The notes: generated by a model from the letters alone, not told the origin. A DNA stretch of 64,000 bases from a bacterium (GCA_016125225.1 WGME01000025.1:38110-102109), one strand, 5' to 3'. Positions 55,446-63,793 are shown, numbered from the stretch's first letter. Made by a program: numbers and translations.

Positions 55446-55559
55446 TCTTGGCATCACTCTTGTCGATCTGTGGCATGCTCATCCGTCAGAGCTTATGCTG
55501 TGGATCAGCGCTGCCGACAGATACCCTCACAGCCTTGATAGTGATCCGGAGAACTGGGC

Positions 55560-56027
55560 ATGACCCCCGAAGAACGACTCGCCGAACTGCAACTGGAATT
55601 ACCACCTGCCCCGAAACCGGGGGGGATTTATGCCCCAATCGTGATTGTGGATCGCATGTTGTGGGTCTCGGGGCATGGGCCCGTGAAAACCGATGGCTCG
55701 CTCATCACCGGCAAGGTGGGGGAAGCGCTGAACGAAGAGCAGGCCTATCAAGCGGCGCGACAAGTGGGCCTGACGATGTTGGCCACACTGCGGCAGGAAC
55801 TTGGCAGTCTGAATCACATTGCCCGCGTGGTGAAAGTGCTCGGCATGGTGAACGCCGTGCCCGATTTCACCCGCCAACCTGCCGTCATCAACGGGTTCAG
55901 TCACCTGATGGTCGAAATCTGGGGCGAAACCAACGGCCGTGGTGCCCGCAGTGCGGTCGGTATGGGCTCACTCCCCGGCAACATCTCCGTCGAAGTCGAG
56001 GCCGCCTTCCTGCTCGCCGACGAGTGA
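55560..56027 (+). CDS. RidA/YjgF family protein
   Basis: 155 residues. Pattern of the RidA family with an atypical N-terminus: [88 protein letters not shown], and [24 protein letters not shown]. The Arg in GARSAVGM corresponds to the enamine/imine-binding Arg of RidA, so deaminase activity is plausible. It belongs to the longer YjgF-like subgroup (TIGR family with 150-residue members). Ribosome site GGAG seven bases upstream. Its last 60 bases overlap the 3' end of convergent murA. Confidence 0.88.
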   Translation: MTPEERLAELQLELPPAPKPGGIYAPIVIVDRMLWVSGHGPVKTDGSLITGKVGEALNEEQAYQAARQVGLTMLATLRQELGSLNHIARVVKVLGMVNAVPDFTRQPAVINGFSHLMVEIWGETNGRGARSAVGMGSLPGNISVEVEAAFLLADE

Positions 56028-57392
56028 CGTGGATCGCGATGTCGTCTCCTTGGGATGAGACAGGAACTTGGGAGCCGGGGGAAGCGCTTCGGATAAGGGC
56101 AATAGAGAACGTGGCGTGTTTTCGATCGTGTCGACCACACGTTCAATCCGTGCGCCTACCGGCTTCAACTTGTTTTCCAGTGATTCATACCCGCGATCAA
56201 GATGATAGATTCGCCGGATCACGGAATCTCCGGAGGCTGCCAATGCCGCCAGTAGTAATGCGGCGCTGGCCCTCAAGTCGGAGGCCATCACGCTGGCACC
56301 ACTCAATTGAGAGACACCCGAGATCACGCCACCGGCCCCTTCCCGGCGGATATCAGCTCCCAGACGGCAGAGCTCTGGAATGTGCAGGAAGCGATCAGGA
56401 AACACACTATCAATCAGCCTGCTGCTCCCATCTGCCAGCGATAGTAACGCCATCAATTGAGCTTGCAGGTCAGTGGGAAAGGCGGGGTAAGGCCCGGTGG
56501 TGACATCGATCGGTCGCAGCCGCTGCTCGCAAGAGACGGTCAACCCATCGCCGTGAGAGTCGATGTTGACTCCCATTTGTCGCAGGGTGGTCATCACCTG
56601 AGTTAAATGCTCACCGCAGGTTCCAACCAGTTGCAACTCACCGCGTGTGATGGCCGCCGCCATCATCAATGTGCCCGCTTCTATACGGTCAGGAATGATG
56701 GTGTGTTCGACACTGTGAAGCTCAGACACACCGGTGATGGTGAGATGCGATGTGCCCAAGCCATCAATCTGAGCCCCCGCGGCATTCAGAAAGTGTCCCA
56801 GATCGACGACCTCCGGTTCAGTAGCTGCCGATGTGATGTGCGTCACTCCTTTCGCCAGACAAGCGGCGGTCATCACATTGCAGGTTCCTGTGACGGTACT
56901 GCCGGAGGGACCACAGAGATCGATGCTGGCACCACGCAACCGTCGAGCCGAGGCGTGGACGTAGCCTCGTTCCAGAGAGATTTCCGCTCCCAAAGCGGCG
57001 AGGCCTTTCAGATGCAGATCGATCGGGCGATGACCTATGTTGCACCCACCGGGAAGCGAGACACAGGCACGTCCCCGACGGGCCAGCAGAGGACCCAGCA
57101 CGCAGATGCTGGCCCGCATCTTGCGAACCAGTTCGTAGGGGGCCAGATAAGGCTGTGTATCGGTCAGTTCAAGCTGCATTCCCTGGTTCGGAAGCAATTG
57201 AATCTGGAGGCCGAGCAACTGCAGCAACTGAGAGAGCGTTTGCACGTCGGCAAGATGGGGGATGCGATGAAGCACGACTGTTCCATCGATCGCGAGAGCC
57301 GCGGCCATAATCGGCAACGCGGCATTCTTGGCACCACAAACAGGAACCCGCCCCCGCAAGGGGTAACCACCCTGAACCACGAACATGTCCAT
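55968..57392 (-). CDS. murA: UDP-N-acetylglucosamine 1-carboxyvinyltransferase
   Basis: First committed step of peptidoglycan synthesis: adds enolpyruvate from PEP to UDP-GlcNAc. Signature regions: [22 protein letters not shown], the flexible loop with catalytic Cys [19 protein letters not shown] (fosfomycin-sensitive form), [33 protein letters not shown] and [18 protein letters not shown], with [24 protein letters not shown]. After that point about 54 extra residues extend the protein to 474; the last 20 codons are antisense to ridA. MurA supports a peptidoglycan wall in this planctomycete. Confidence 0.95.
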   Translation of the reverse strand: MDMFVVQGGYPLRGRVPVCGAKNAALPIMAAALAIDGTVVLHRIPHLADVQTLSQLLQLLGLQIQLLPNQGMQLELTDTQPYLAPYELVRKMRASICVLGPLLARRGRACVSLPGGCNIGHRPIDLHLKGLAALGAEISLERGYVHASARRLRGASIDLCGPSGSTVTGTCNVMTAACLAKGVTHITSAATEPEVVDLGHFLNAAGAQIDGLGTSHLTITGVSELHSVEHTIIPDRIEAGTLMMAAAITRGELQLVGTCGEHLTQVMTTLRQMGVNIDSHGDGLTVSCEQRLRPIDVTTGPYPAFPTDLQAQLMALLSLADGSSRLIDSVFPDRFLHIPELCRLGADIRREGAGGVISGVSQLSGASVMASDLRASAALLLAALAASGDSVIRRIYHLDRGYESLENKLKPVGARIERVVDTIENTPRSLLPLSEALPPAPKFLSHPKETTSRSTSLVGEQEGGLDFDGDVAGE

Positions 57393-57454
57393 CCTTGGAC
57401 CCTCGCTGGCTGTGGGGAATCGACGGCGACCCCGCGACGGAAAACCGGGGAGAT

Positions 57455-57724
57455 CTAGAACGGAGGTTGAAAGCCCATCACCTGGAAACGTGCCAGATCC
57501 AACGGAGCGGTGATTTTCACCGCCTGGATTGCGTCGTAAGCAATCAAGACTTTCCGTGCGCCGAGGCTGTCAGGAATTTCCCGTTCAACGAGCAGAATAC
57601 TGCCGGAAATCAGAAAATCTTTGAACTGAATGGTCTCGCCAAATGAGGCGACCAGGATACCGGCACGAGGAATGGATTCCGGCCAGTTTTCGAAGAGAGC
57701 ACGCCAAGCTTCAGCGGTTTGCAT
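57455..57724 (-). CDS. Small protein of unknown function upstream of murA
   Basis: 89 residues from ATG 57724, which has GGAGGAAG six bases upstream. Features: [68 protein letters not shown], a beta-rich small domain that may be soluble. No family recognised; a Hfq- or Sm-like beta barrel was considered and rejected for lack of Sm motifs. Positioned between tRNA-Glu and murA on the same strand; a longer frame starting at 57799 enters the tRNA gene and is rejected. Confidence 0.75.
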   Translation of the reverse strand: MQTAEAWRALFENWPESIPRAGILVASFGETIQFKDFLISGSILLVEREIPDSLGARKVLIAYDAIQAVKITAPLDLARFQVMGFQPPF

Positions 57725-57790
57725 CGCTTCCTCCGTGAAGCAAGTGCCGTCTGGTCGACCGAGATCGGTAAACCAGACGCCTTGACCGAA

Positions 57791-57863
57791 TGACCCCAAG
57801 GGGAGTCGAACCCCTGTTCTCGGACTGAAAATCCGATGTCCTAGGCCTCTAGACGATGGGGCC
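57791..57863 (-). tRNA. tRNA-Glu (TTC)
   Basis: 73-nt cloverleaf on the minus strand. Acceptor GGCCCCA pairs with TGGGGTC (one G-T), the D arm includes CTAGAGGCCTAG, anticodon stem TCGGA/TCCGA with loop TTTTCAG gives anticodon TTC (Glu), and the T arm has GGTTCGACTCC. No CCA is encoded. A promoter lies directly upstream. Confidence 0.97.
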
Positions 57864-57874
57864 AGAGGTTGCGA

Positions 57875-57903
57875 AGTTTAAGCCATGCGATGCGGACTGG
57901 CAA
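57875..57903 (-). promoter_or_regulatory. Sigma70-type promoter for tRNA-Glu
   Basis: On the minus strand TTGCCA (57898-57903), 17-bp spacer and TAAACT (57875-57880), ending 11 bp before the tRNA 5' end at 57863. Spacing fits a housekeeping promoter that starts close to the mature 5' end. Confidence 0.75.
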
Positions 57904-58028
57904 GCGGACAGACCCGTGATTGCTCGAATTTTCCGAACCCGATGTCAGCGATTACGAACGGTACGATTCGGAAATCCAAAGCACTACTAGTGGGGCCAGC
58001 CAGAAATCGCAGAGGAACGGCACGCGTT

Positions 58029-58271
58029 TCATGTCGAAGGTTCAGCGGCCGTGTCGGCAGTAGCAGCAGGGCTGGAAGCGACCGGTGGTTCGGCACTGTG
58101 TGCGGTCTCCTCCGCACGAATCGCCGCATGGACTTCACTACGGTGAATGGGAACTTCGCGCGGAGCTTCGATGCCCAAACGGACTTTATCACCGCGGATT
58201 TCGACCACGGTGATCACAATGGCATCATCAACGACAATGCTCTCATTTTTCTTGCGCGATAGTACCAGCAT
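58029..58271 (-). CDS. csrA: Carbon storage regulator CsrA
   Basis: Small dimeric RNA-binding regulator that binds GGA motifs in mRNA leaders. MLVLSRKKNESIVVDDAIVI, TVVEIRGDKVRLGIEAPREV and PIHRSEVHAAI are the conserved body including the RNA-binding R at the C-terminal beta strand. It has 80 residues because of an Ala/Pro-rich tail (AEETAHSAEPPVASS...) not seen in the 61-residue E. coli form. Start at ATG 58271 after TGGAG. A promoter with a leader containing several GGA triplets lies upstream. Confidence 0.95.
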   Translation of the reverse strand: MLVLSRKKNESIVVDDAIVITVVEIRGDKVRLGIEAPREVPIHRSEVHAAIRAEETAHSAEPPVASSPAATADTAAEPST

Positions 58272-58677
58272 CACACCGCTCCAGGGTGCAGCTACTCTCG
58301 CAGAAGGCAACCTGATTGTCCAAAGTCCGGTGGACTCTGGAACTCCGCCATCATGCGGAGGGCTGATTTCTGCGCATCCTCACCCAGCCTCACTCGACTC
58401 AAATTGTACGAGTGAAGAAATCGAGGGTCAAGAAAATCTTTCAAGTTCTGTCAAGTCGACTTTGACAGGGGGACAATCGCATGAACATGCGTGATGATAG
58501 AGGGGCGAAAACTTGATTGAGTGCGCAGAGGTAACTTCCGTCTAGCCAGTGGTTTACAGCGAAACCAGCCGAATCTGCAGAAATCTCACCACGTGTCCTG
58601 CAGGGATTTGCCTGAACAGGACACGGATGGATTTTAGCAAGAATGGCGGAGCGGAAATTGTGCCGCAGCCGTTCGGG
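58272..58677. other. csrA leader and intergenic region
   Basis: About 400 bp between HU and csrA, both minus-strand. Nothing codes. The part 58272-58396 is the predicted csrA leader, with a CTCCGC/GCGGAG hairpin at 58343-58360; the part near 58445-58470 has direct repeats of a GTC(A)A/TTGAC word. No terminator for HU was found. Confidence 0.45.
58403..58431 (-). promoter_or_regulatory. Sigma70-type promoter for csrA
   Basis: Minus-strand TTGACC (58426-58431), 17-bp spacer, TACAAT (58403-58408). Transcription would begin near 58396, giving a leader of about 125 nt. The predicted leader includes about five GGA triplets, one of them in the Shine-Dalgarno (TGGAG), the arrangement expected of CsrA autoregulation (inference). 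Confidence 0.7.
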
Positions 58678-59016
58678 CTACAGCATTTCCTTCAGCGACT
58701 TGATGGGACGAATGCGGACGTCGGTCCGGGCGGGCTTCGCCTTGACGGTCATCATTTCGCCCGGCTTGAACGGGTTGGCCTTCTGGGTGGGCTTGGTGGC
58801 TTCTTTGTGCACGGCCCGCATCTTGGCAATGCCGGGGAGCGAGAATTGTCCTGGGCCCTTCTTGCTCAGATTCTTGGCAACCAGTGTCGACAACTCTTCG
58901 AAAACCTTGGCGATATCTTTCCGGGTCAACCCGGTCGATTCGGCCAGAGAGGTGTAGATCTCGGATTTGGTCAGTGGCTTGACGGTCTTCGCTGCTGCAG
59001 CCTTGGCTTTAGCCAT
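58678..59016 (-). CDS. HU-family DNA-binding protein
   Basis: 112 residues from ATG 59016. A basic Ala/Lys N-terminus (AKAKAAAAKTVK) is followed by LTKSEIYTSLAESTGLTRKDIAKVFEELSTLV, the helical dimer core, and PGQFSLPGIAKMRAVHKEATKPTQ for the beta arms; the C-terminus (VKAKPARTDVRIRPIKSLKEML) is like that of planctomycete and chlamydial HU variants. A nucleoid protein. A consensus promoter lies 100 bp upstream. Confidence 0.92.
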   Translation of the reverse strand: MAKAKAAAAKTVKPLTKSEIYTSLAESTGLTRKDIAKVFEELSTLVAKNLSKKGPGQFSLPGIAKMRAVHKEATKPTQKANPFKPGEMMTVKAKPARTDVRIRPIKSLKEML

Positions 59017-59609
59017 TCCTCGCTCCTGCTCTAAACGACATTCCTGTCTGTGACGTCCATTTCCCGGGCGACAACCTTGTCTCTGAGGCCCAATGGTGTT
59101 TTCCTCAGTGCGGCCAGTAAACAAAGGCGAATTTCGCTTGTCAATCATCAGACACTGCGTTTTTCCCGCGTTTTTTGATGATTTTTGGATATCGGCCCGT
59201 TCATGGAGTCATGAAAGACGGCGGATTGAGAAGACGGGCGAGCGATTCAGTCCCCCTGAATCCCGGTTCATAACGAACACAAGATGCCAGTTACCATGCG
59301 GTGAGTCAAAGTTCTTTGCGGCATCAACCTCTTTTCGCACCGGCGGTGTTGTATCTCCCAGGGTTGCTCTCGAAAGTATGCTGAAATTCTTACGAGGTGA
59401 CTGCAGTGGGACCCCTGCTCTTGTTGTTCCTGGCCTCGTTCGACAAGTGAAACATCTTGCGTTTTCCTGTATTTTCCGGTATGTCCGGTAGTAGAAGTGA
59501 CCGCATTTGAGACATCGCCTGTGAGCTTGGCAGCCGTCGCAGTTCAGCCTCCCTGCCTATCCCGTTCGCCATCGACGGAGCCTCGCCCTAGCCGTCCGGA
59601 GCACTCACC
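59017..59609. other. Divergent intergenic region between HU and response regulator genes
   Basis: About 590 bp. The HU promoter is at 59116-59144. A T-rich segment near 59170-59190 may be a terminator or curved DNA. Other short frames have no support. Confidence 0.45.
59116..59144 (-). promoter_or_regulatory. Sigma70-type promoter for the HU gene
   Basis: Minus-strand TTGACA (59139-59144, exact consensus), 17-bp spacer, TTTACT (59116-59121). It would give a 5' leader of about 90 nt for HU. Confidence 0.75.
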
Positions 59610-60191
59610 ATGGTCGACATGCAACGCTGGTCGAGCTTGGGAGGGATTGAAATCCCGATCAATCTGGTTCTCGTGATCGAGGACGATACCGAGACGGCCG
59701 GCATGATTCGGCATGCCCTCGAGGAAAAGCGAATTGGCGTGCGCGTGGCAAAAGATGGCGGGCAGGCCCATGCCATTCTCTCGATGCACAAACCCGATTT
59801 CGTGATTCTCGATCTGATTCTTCCCGGTGAGAGTGGCTACGAAATTTGTGAGCGCATCAAATCGCACGATGAATCATTGCCAGTGCTCGTCGTCTCCGAG
59901 ATCGAACTGGAAGATTCCCGCGAGTTAGCCACACGCGTTGGGGCCGATGGCTATCTGCAAAAGCCGGTTTCGCCTGTAGAACTGATAGAAACCGTGAAGA
60001 CGATTGCCGAGCGTGTCTGGGAACGCACCCATCAGGCGACGTCGCGCAGTACCGATCCCGAACGCATTCGTTTCAACTGTGGTTGCGGCAAGAAATTCAA
60101 AGTGAGTGCTTCCCATCGGGGCAAAAGTTTGACATGCCCCAGTTGCGGGGAACCGTTAATTGTCCCCAAGCATTCAACTGCCGTTTCGTGA
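59610..60191 (+). CDS. Response regulator with C-terminal zinc-ribbon
   Basis: 193 residues. A receiver domain (residues about 18-130) has the acidic pair VIEDDTETAG, phospho-Asp in FVILDLILPGESG, Ser in LVVSEIE and Lys in YLQKPVSPVELIE. The C-terminal 40 residues, RFNCGCGKKFKVSASHRGKS then LTCPSCGEPLIVP, form a CxC..CxxC zinc ribbon of a type common at the ends of planctomycete proteins. No output DNA-binding domain. An FHA-domain gene follows after 34 bp, so both probably act in one phospho-signalling unit (inference). Confidence 0.88.
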   Translation: MVDMQRWSSLGGIEIPINLVLVIEDDTETAGMIRHALEEKRIGVRVAKDGGQAHAILSMHKPDFVILDLILPGESGYEICERIKSHDESLPVLVVSEIELEDSRELATRVGADGYLQKPVSPVELIETVKTIAERVWERTHQATSRSTDPERIRFNCGCGKKFKVSASHRGKSLTCPSCGEPLIVPKHSTAVS

Positions 60192-60225
60192 TCAACTGAG
60201 TGGGAATTCGTCAGAGGGCCGGGCC

Positions 60226-60891
60226 ATGTTTGACCTCGTTGTGCAGAGCGGCAAATTGCAGGGGCGAAGACTCTGTCTGCCACTGGATAAACCCATCATC
60301 GTAGGCCGTGACGACAGTTGCCAACTGGTCCTGCCGTCGTCGCTGGTCAGCCGTCAGCATACGAAGTTGTGTCATCGTGCCGATGGCATCGAAGTCCAGG
60401 ATCTCGGCAGTCAAAATGGAACGTACGTGAATGAAGTGTCTATCACGGAGCCCCTCTTGCTCAAGGCGGGAGACCTTTTGAGGATTGGTGCCAGCGCGTT
60501 TGAGATTCAAACTCATCAGGCGCCGCACACGACTCCCAAAGCTGGGCCTAACAACGCCTCGACTGTAGAAGCAAAGGCCATGTCCGGCAAGCCGCGATCG
60601 GCGGCGAAGGGAATCACCGACAACGACATCGCCGATTGGTTGTCCGACGGAGATTCCGCAATTTCGGAGGCAACATCCACATCAGATACCACGGTCATTC
60701 GTGGTCGCGATGTTCCTTCCTCTCATGCCATTCCTGTATCCACTCCGGCGGCTCAAGCAGTCCCTAAGCCCGTGACTCCGCCGAAGAAATTTCGCTCGGT
60801 GAAGGAAGAAGCCGCCGACATCATTCAGCGTCATTGGGCGAAAGTTCGCAGCCAGGAAGCGGCAGCCGATCAAGAAACCGTCCGGCCATAA
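60226..60891 (+). CDS. FHA-domain protein
   Basis: 221 residues from ATG 60226. The N-terminal ~100 residues are an FHA phosphothreonine-binding domain (KPIIVGRDDSCQLVLPSSLV, SRQHTKLCHRADG, VQDLGSQNGTYVNEVSI; the Arg, Ser, His and Asn are all kept). The rest is a low-complexity Ser/Ala/Pro region and a charged C-terminal helix (KKFRSVKEEAADIIQRHWAK). It overlaps the end of convergent glpD by 22 bp. Expected partner is a Ser/Thr kinase or the adjacent response regulator's pathway. Confidence 0.9.
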   Translation: MFDLVVQSGKLQGRRLCLPLDKPIIVGRDDSCQLVLPSSLVSRQHTKLCHRADGIEVQDLGSQNGTYVNEVSITEPLLLKAGDLLRIGASAFEIQTHQAPHTTPKAGPNNASTVEAKAMSGKPRSAAKGITDNDIADWLSDGDSAISEATSTSDTTVIRGRDVPSSHAIPVSTPAAQAVPKPVTPPKKFRSVKEEAADIIQRHWAKVRSQEAAADQETVRP

Positions 60892-62561
60892 TGGTGCTGC
60901 AATTGTCGGGCGGCCTCATGGACTGCGGCGTCTCGATCGGACTCCGCCAGTTGCCCTGTCTCGACCAGGCAGGTCGCCAGATCTTCGAGATGCTGCCGAC
61001 TCAATCGCGGATTAAAAACCGTCATCAGGCGACGTTCGACAAGATCGCCCAGCACCGTCACGGCTTCCTGCCGAATGACCCAGCGAACCACGCGATCGGT
61101 GAAAGCACAATCAGCGATCGGTCTGGCGGGCTCCTGCATCACCGCAGATAACAATTCGCTCGCACGGGTTCCGAACAACGGCCAGAGTGCGGCCACTTCT
61201 TCGGATGTTGTTTCAAACTCCGCAGCCCAGTGTTGCCACAAAGATGGCCCCGGCGTCAGACCATCCGGCAAACCATCATGACCGGGCAGTTTCCGTTGAG
61301 TTGTTGTGGCAATCCGATCACGCTGCAGCCGAGACAAGACTTGCGTGACGACTTCTTCCGAAAGGGCTCGCCAGGTGGTGAGTTTGCCCCCCACCAGAGT
61401 CAACACCGACGCCTCGGCATGCGGTTGCCAGACCAGATGATGATCGCGGGAAACCGCTGCATTGGAATCGGTCTCTTGCCGCGGTAAGGGACGGACGCCG
61501 GAATAGTGTAACGTAACATCGTCATGCGAAAGAGTAATGCCGAAAACCCGGTGAACCATCGTCAGTAGATAGTCGATTTCCGCCGCAGAGGCCGTGGCAT
61601 CGCGCGGGTCGCCGTCAAAGCGAACATCGGTGGTTCCAATCAGTACGCTGTCACCGAAGGGCAAGGTGAAAACGGGGCGTCCATCGTCGGCTTCGGCGTA
61701 GACAGCACGGCCATTCAACGCCGCAAGTAAACCCGCATGCCAGGTCACTAGATGTGACCCCTGAGTTCCACCAAACAGCGGCGGCCTGTCGATGCCCAAT
61801 TGTTGCAGGGTGTGATCGCCCCAGGCACCACTGGCGTTGATGATGATCGTCGGCCGACAGTTTTGCGGGGCCGCTGACAACGGCGAACTGATGCTCCATT
61901 CCCCGGTAGCTTGCCGGTTGACCGTGGCATAGGTTGCCAGTTGAAATGGCAGATGGCGGGTGATTGCGGTGGTGCGGGCATCTTCGAGCAGGGCACAAAC
62001 CACGCGTTCGGGATACCGCATCTGGGCATCGGAATAGGCGAGCAAACCCCGATACCGCTGCCGATTGATCTGCGGCGCCTGGGGATCGTCGAGACTGACC
62101 GCACGACTGAGGGGCAACCCCTGCTGACCCGCCAACCAGTCGTACATCCCAAGACCAATTCGCACGGGCCAATAACCGCGCGATGTTGTATTGGAAGCGA
62201 GCCACGATCCCAGCGAAGTTCGTTTCAATCCCACAAACCCGGCGGCTGAGGAAATCAACCCCGACCAACTGTGTTCCACCGGGATGAAGAGTTCCAGTGG
62301 GGCAACAAAATTCCCCGCGAGTTCGAGATTTCGCTGCCGCTCTTCCAGCGACTCACGCACGAGGTGCAGATCACCGTATTCGAGATATCGTAGCCCGCCA
62401 TGAATCAAGCGTGACGATTTCGAAGTGGCCCCGGAAGCAAGATCGCCCGCATCGACCAGTGTCACCCCCACGCCATTGAGCAGGAGTTCCCGGGCGATCG
62501 CCATGCCATGAATGCCGGCACCCAGAATGAGTACCGTCGGGCAGTCTGAGGAATAAGAAAT
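60870..62561 (-). CDS. glpD: Aerobic glycerol-3-phosphate dehydrogenase, probable ATT start
   Basis: FAD enzyme oxidising glycerol-3-phosphate to dihydroxyacetone phosphate and feeding electrons to quinone. SGATSKSSRLIHGGLRYLEY with VRESLEERQRNLEL is the GlpD signature; GALW-type C-terminal domain follows. The first ATG (62504) would cut off the FAD motif; the frame upstream reads VLILGAGIHGMAIARELLLNG, but between the preceding stop and 62504 there is no ATG, GTG or TTG. An ATT at 62561 stands seven bases after AGAAGGA, so I propose it as the start (563 residues). Alternatively the region carries a sequence error. 22-bp tail overlap with the FHA gene. Confidence 0.85.
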   Translation of the reverse strand: MSYSSDCPTVLILGAGIHGMAIARELLLNGVGVTLVDAGDLASGATSKSSRLIHGGLRYLEYGDLHLVRESLEERQRNLELAGNFVAPLELFIPVEHSWSGLISSAAGFVGLKRTSLGSWLASNTTSRGYWPVRIGLGMYDWLAGQQGLPLSRAVSLDDPQAPQINRQRYRGLLAYSDAQMRYPERVVCALLEDARTTAITRHLPFQLATYATVNRQATGEWSISSPLSAAPQNCRPTIIINASGAWGDHTLQQLGIDRPPLFGGTQGSHLVTWHAGLLAALNGRAVYAEADDGRPVFTLPFGDSVLIGTTDVRFDGDPRDATASAAEIDYLLTMVHRVFGITLSHDDVTLHYSGVRPLPRQETDSNAAVSRDHHLVWQPHAEASVLTLVGGKLTTWRALSEEVVTQVLSRLQRDRIATTTQRKLPGHDGLPDGLTPGPSLWQHWAAEFETTSEEVAALWPLFGTRASELLSAVMQEPARPIADCAFTDRVVRWVIRQEAVTVLGDLVERRLMTVFNPRLSRQHLEDLATCLVETGQLAESDRDAAVHEAARQLQHHYGRTVS

Positions 62562-62568
62562 CGGCCGA

Positions 62569-62575
62569 TCCTTCT
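62569..62575 (-). promoter_or_regulatory. Shine-Dalgarno for the ATT start of glpD
   Basis: Minus-strand AGAAGGA, seven bases before the ATT at 62561. It is the only good ribosome site in front of the conserved dinucleotide-binding region. Confidence 0.6.
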
Positions 62576-62647
62576 TGCAGGAAAGGGTGTGAGACGGTGT
62601 GATAACCGATGTAAGTCAGTCTACAGAGGTTGGTCAAGGAATCCACA

Positions 62648-63331
62648 TTGGCGGAGCATCTACCGCTGGCCTTGTGGCCGGAAACACTGCGGCGACACGA
62701 TCTGGCGAGTCATTCCATCGCGGAAACCCTCGCAGCGGAAACCGAATGGCTGGACCAGGTTGATCGCGATCCGGGGGCGGCTTGTCTCTGTCTCTGGGAA
62801 CACCCATCACATGTAGTCATTGTCGGCCGGTCCAATGTGATTGAACGGGAAGTCGATGTGGCAGCCTGTGCCGAGGACAACGTGACAATCCTGCAGCGCG
62901 CCAGCGGCGGCGGGACCGTGCTGCTGGGGCCCGGTTGCCTCTGCTTTGCCCTGTTGCTGCCCATTAACGAAGACCATCGGCGTCTCGGTGTCTCGGTGAT
63001 TACGGCGAGCATCATGCAGCGCCTTGCCGCGGCCTTATCTCGGCCGGAACACGCCGTCTCGGTGCATGGCGTCAGCGATTTGGTGCTGCAGGGCCGGAAG
63101 TTCTCCGGGAATGCCCAGCGGTGGCGACGTCATGCCCTGCTGCATCATGGCACGGTGTTGTACGACTTCGATTTGCCTGCCATCGGCCGTTACTTGCGGT
63201 TTCCCAGCCGCGTGCCCGAGTACCGGGATCAACGCTCGCACCTCGATTTTGTGCGGAATCTCGACCTGACACGCGAGGAAATCATGCACCGGCTATGTAC
63301 GGCCTGGCAGGCCCGGGCTTACGAGGATTAA
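62648..63331 (+). CDS. Lipoate-protein ligase A-like protein
   Basis: 227 residues in the BPL/LplA/LipB fold. LQRASGGGTVLLGPGCLCFALLL is the lipoyl/biotinyl-binding (RRxSGGG) loop, and SDLVLQGRKFSGNAQRWRRH includes the conserved catalytic Lys in the LplA K-x-(S/T)-G-N-A pattern; HHGTVLYDFDLPAIGRYLRF follows. Predicted to attach lipoate (or an octanoyl/biotinyl group) to a carrier domain. Start: TTG at 62648 (AAGGAA seven bases upstream) is preferred; TTG 62630 is also open, and no ATG is available. Divergent from glpD, so both genes of this gap lack ATG starts. Confidence 0.88.
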   Translation: MAEHLPLALWPETLRRHDLASHSIAETLAAETEWLDQVDRDPGAACLCLWEHPSHVVIVGRSNVIEREVDVAACAEDNVTILQRASGGGTVLLGPGCLCFALLLPINEDHRRLGVSVITASIMQRLAAALSRPEHAVSVHGVSDLVLQGRKFSGNAQRWRRHALLHHGTVLYDFDLPAIGRYLRFPSRVPEYRDQRSHLDFVRNLDLTREEIMHRLCTAWQARAYED

Positions 63332-63473
63332 TCGGCAAAGTCGATATTTTTGACGATGCCACGGATGCTAGCAACATCCGCCCGGAGCCAGCTTGGTCGG
63401 GTAATGATGACGGTCGGCCTCGGGAAAACTGCCCGAACCTGCCCGATCACTTCTACGTCTCCCCACTCGCTGC

Positions 63474-63479
63474 TATACT
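63474..63479 (+). promoter_or_regulatory. Minus-10-like element upstream of tRNA-Leu
   Basis: TATACT 51 bp before the tRNA 5' end; a poor minus-35 (TTCTAC) lies 17 bp upstream. Probably the tRNA-Leu promoter with a short leader. Confidence 0.4.
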
Positions 63480-63529
63480 GCCCGACCCGGCAGTCAGTCG
63501 CGTGAGCGGCTCGCTGCCAAGCAAAGCAC

Positions 63530-63615
63530 GCCGAAGTGGCGGAACTGGCAGACGCGCCGGATTCAAAATCCGGTTTGGTTCACCCCAAGTGTGGGTTCGA
63601 GTCCCACCTTCGGCA
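63530..63615 (+). tRNA. tRNA-Leu (CAA)
   Basis: 86-nt tRNA with acceptor GCCGAAG/CTTCGGC, a D arm in GTGGCGGAACTGGCAGACGC, anticodon stem CCGGA/TCCGG with loop TTCAAAA (anticodon CAA), a long variable arm typical of class II tRNAs, T arm GTGGGTTCGAGTCCCAC. Discriminator A; no CCA encoded. Its 3' end faces an integrase stub, so it is a candidate attachment site. Confidence 0.97.
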
Positions 63616-63650
63616 ATTCGCAAACAGCTGAAATATCTAAGGCTTACGTC

Positions 63651-63683
63651 AAACGTCCATCCCTCGTTGGGATGGACGTTTTT
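63651..63683 (+). terminator. Rho-independent terminator of tRNA-Leu
   Basis: Perfect 12-bp stem AACGTCCATCCC / GGGATGGACGTT with a TCGTT loop, followed by TTTT. It lies 36 bp after the tRNA and separates it from the integrase fragment. Confidence 0.93.
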
Positions 63684-63722
63684 CGTTTCACGGACACCAA
63701 AAAGGGTCAGTTGCACGAGATT

Positions 63723-63744
63723 CCGTGCAAATGCCGTGCAAATG
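63723..63744. repeat. Tandem 11-bp direct repeats near the integrase stub
   Basis: CCGTGCAAATG occurs twice back-to-back (63723-63733, 63734-63744), and TTGCACG at 63711-63717 is an inverted partner of CGTGCAA in the first repeat. Such iterated short sites beside a tRNA and an integrase start resemble integrase arm-type or excisionase binding sites (inference). Confidence 0.7.
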
Positions 63745-63793
63745 AAAACGCCGATTCGAGCCGTTCCACTTCTCTTGAACGAGGGTCGGAACG

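Noticed and set aside
55442..56503. 353-codon plus-strand frame over ridA and the murA 3' end
   Set aside because: Wrong-frame reading of ridA and antisense of murA; no coherent protein.
57725..57799. Longer version of the small ORF downstream of tRNA-Glu
   Set aside because: It would start inside the tRNA gene; the ATG at 57724 has a strong ribosome site.
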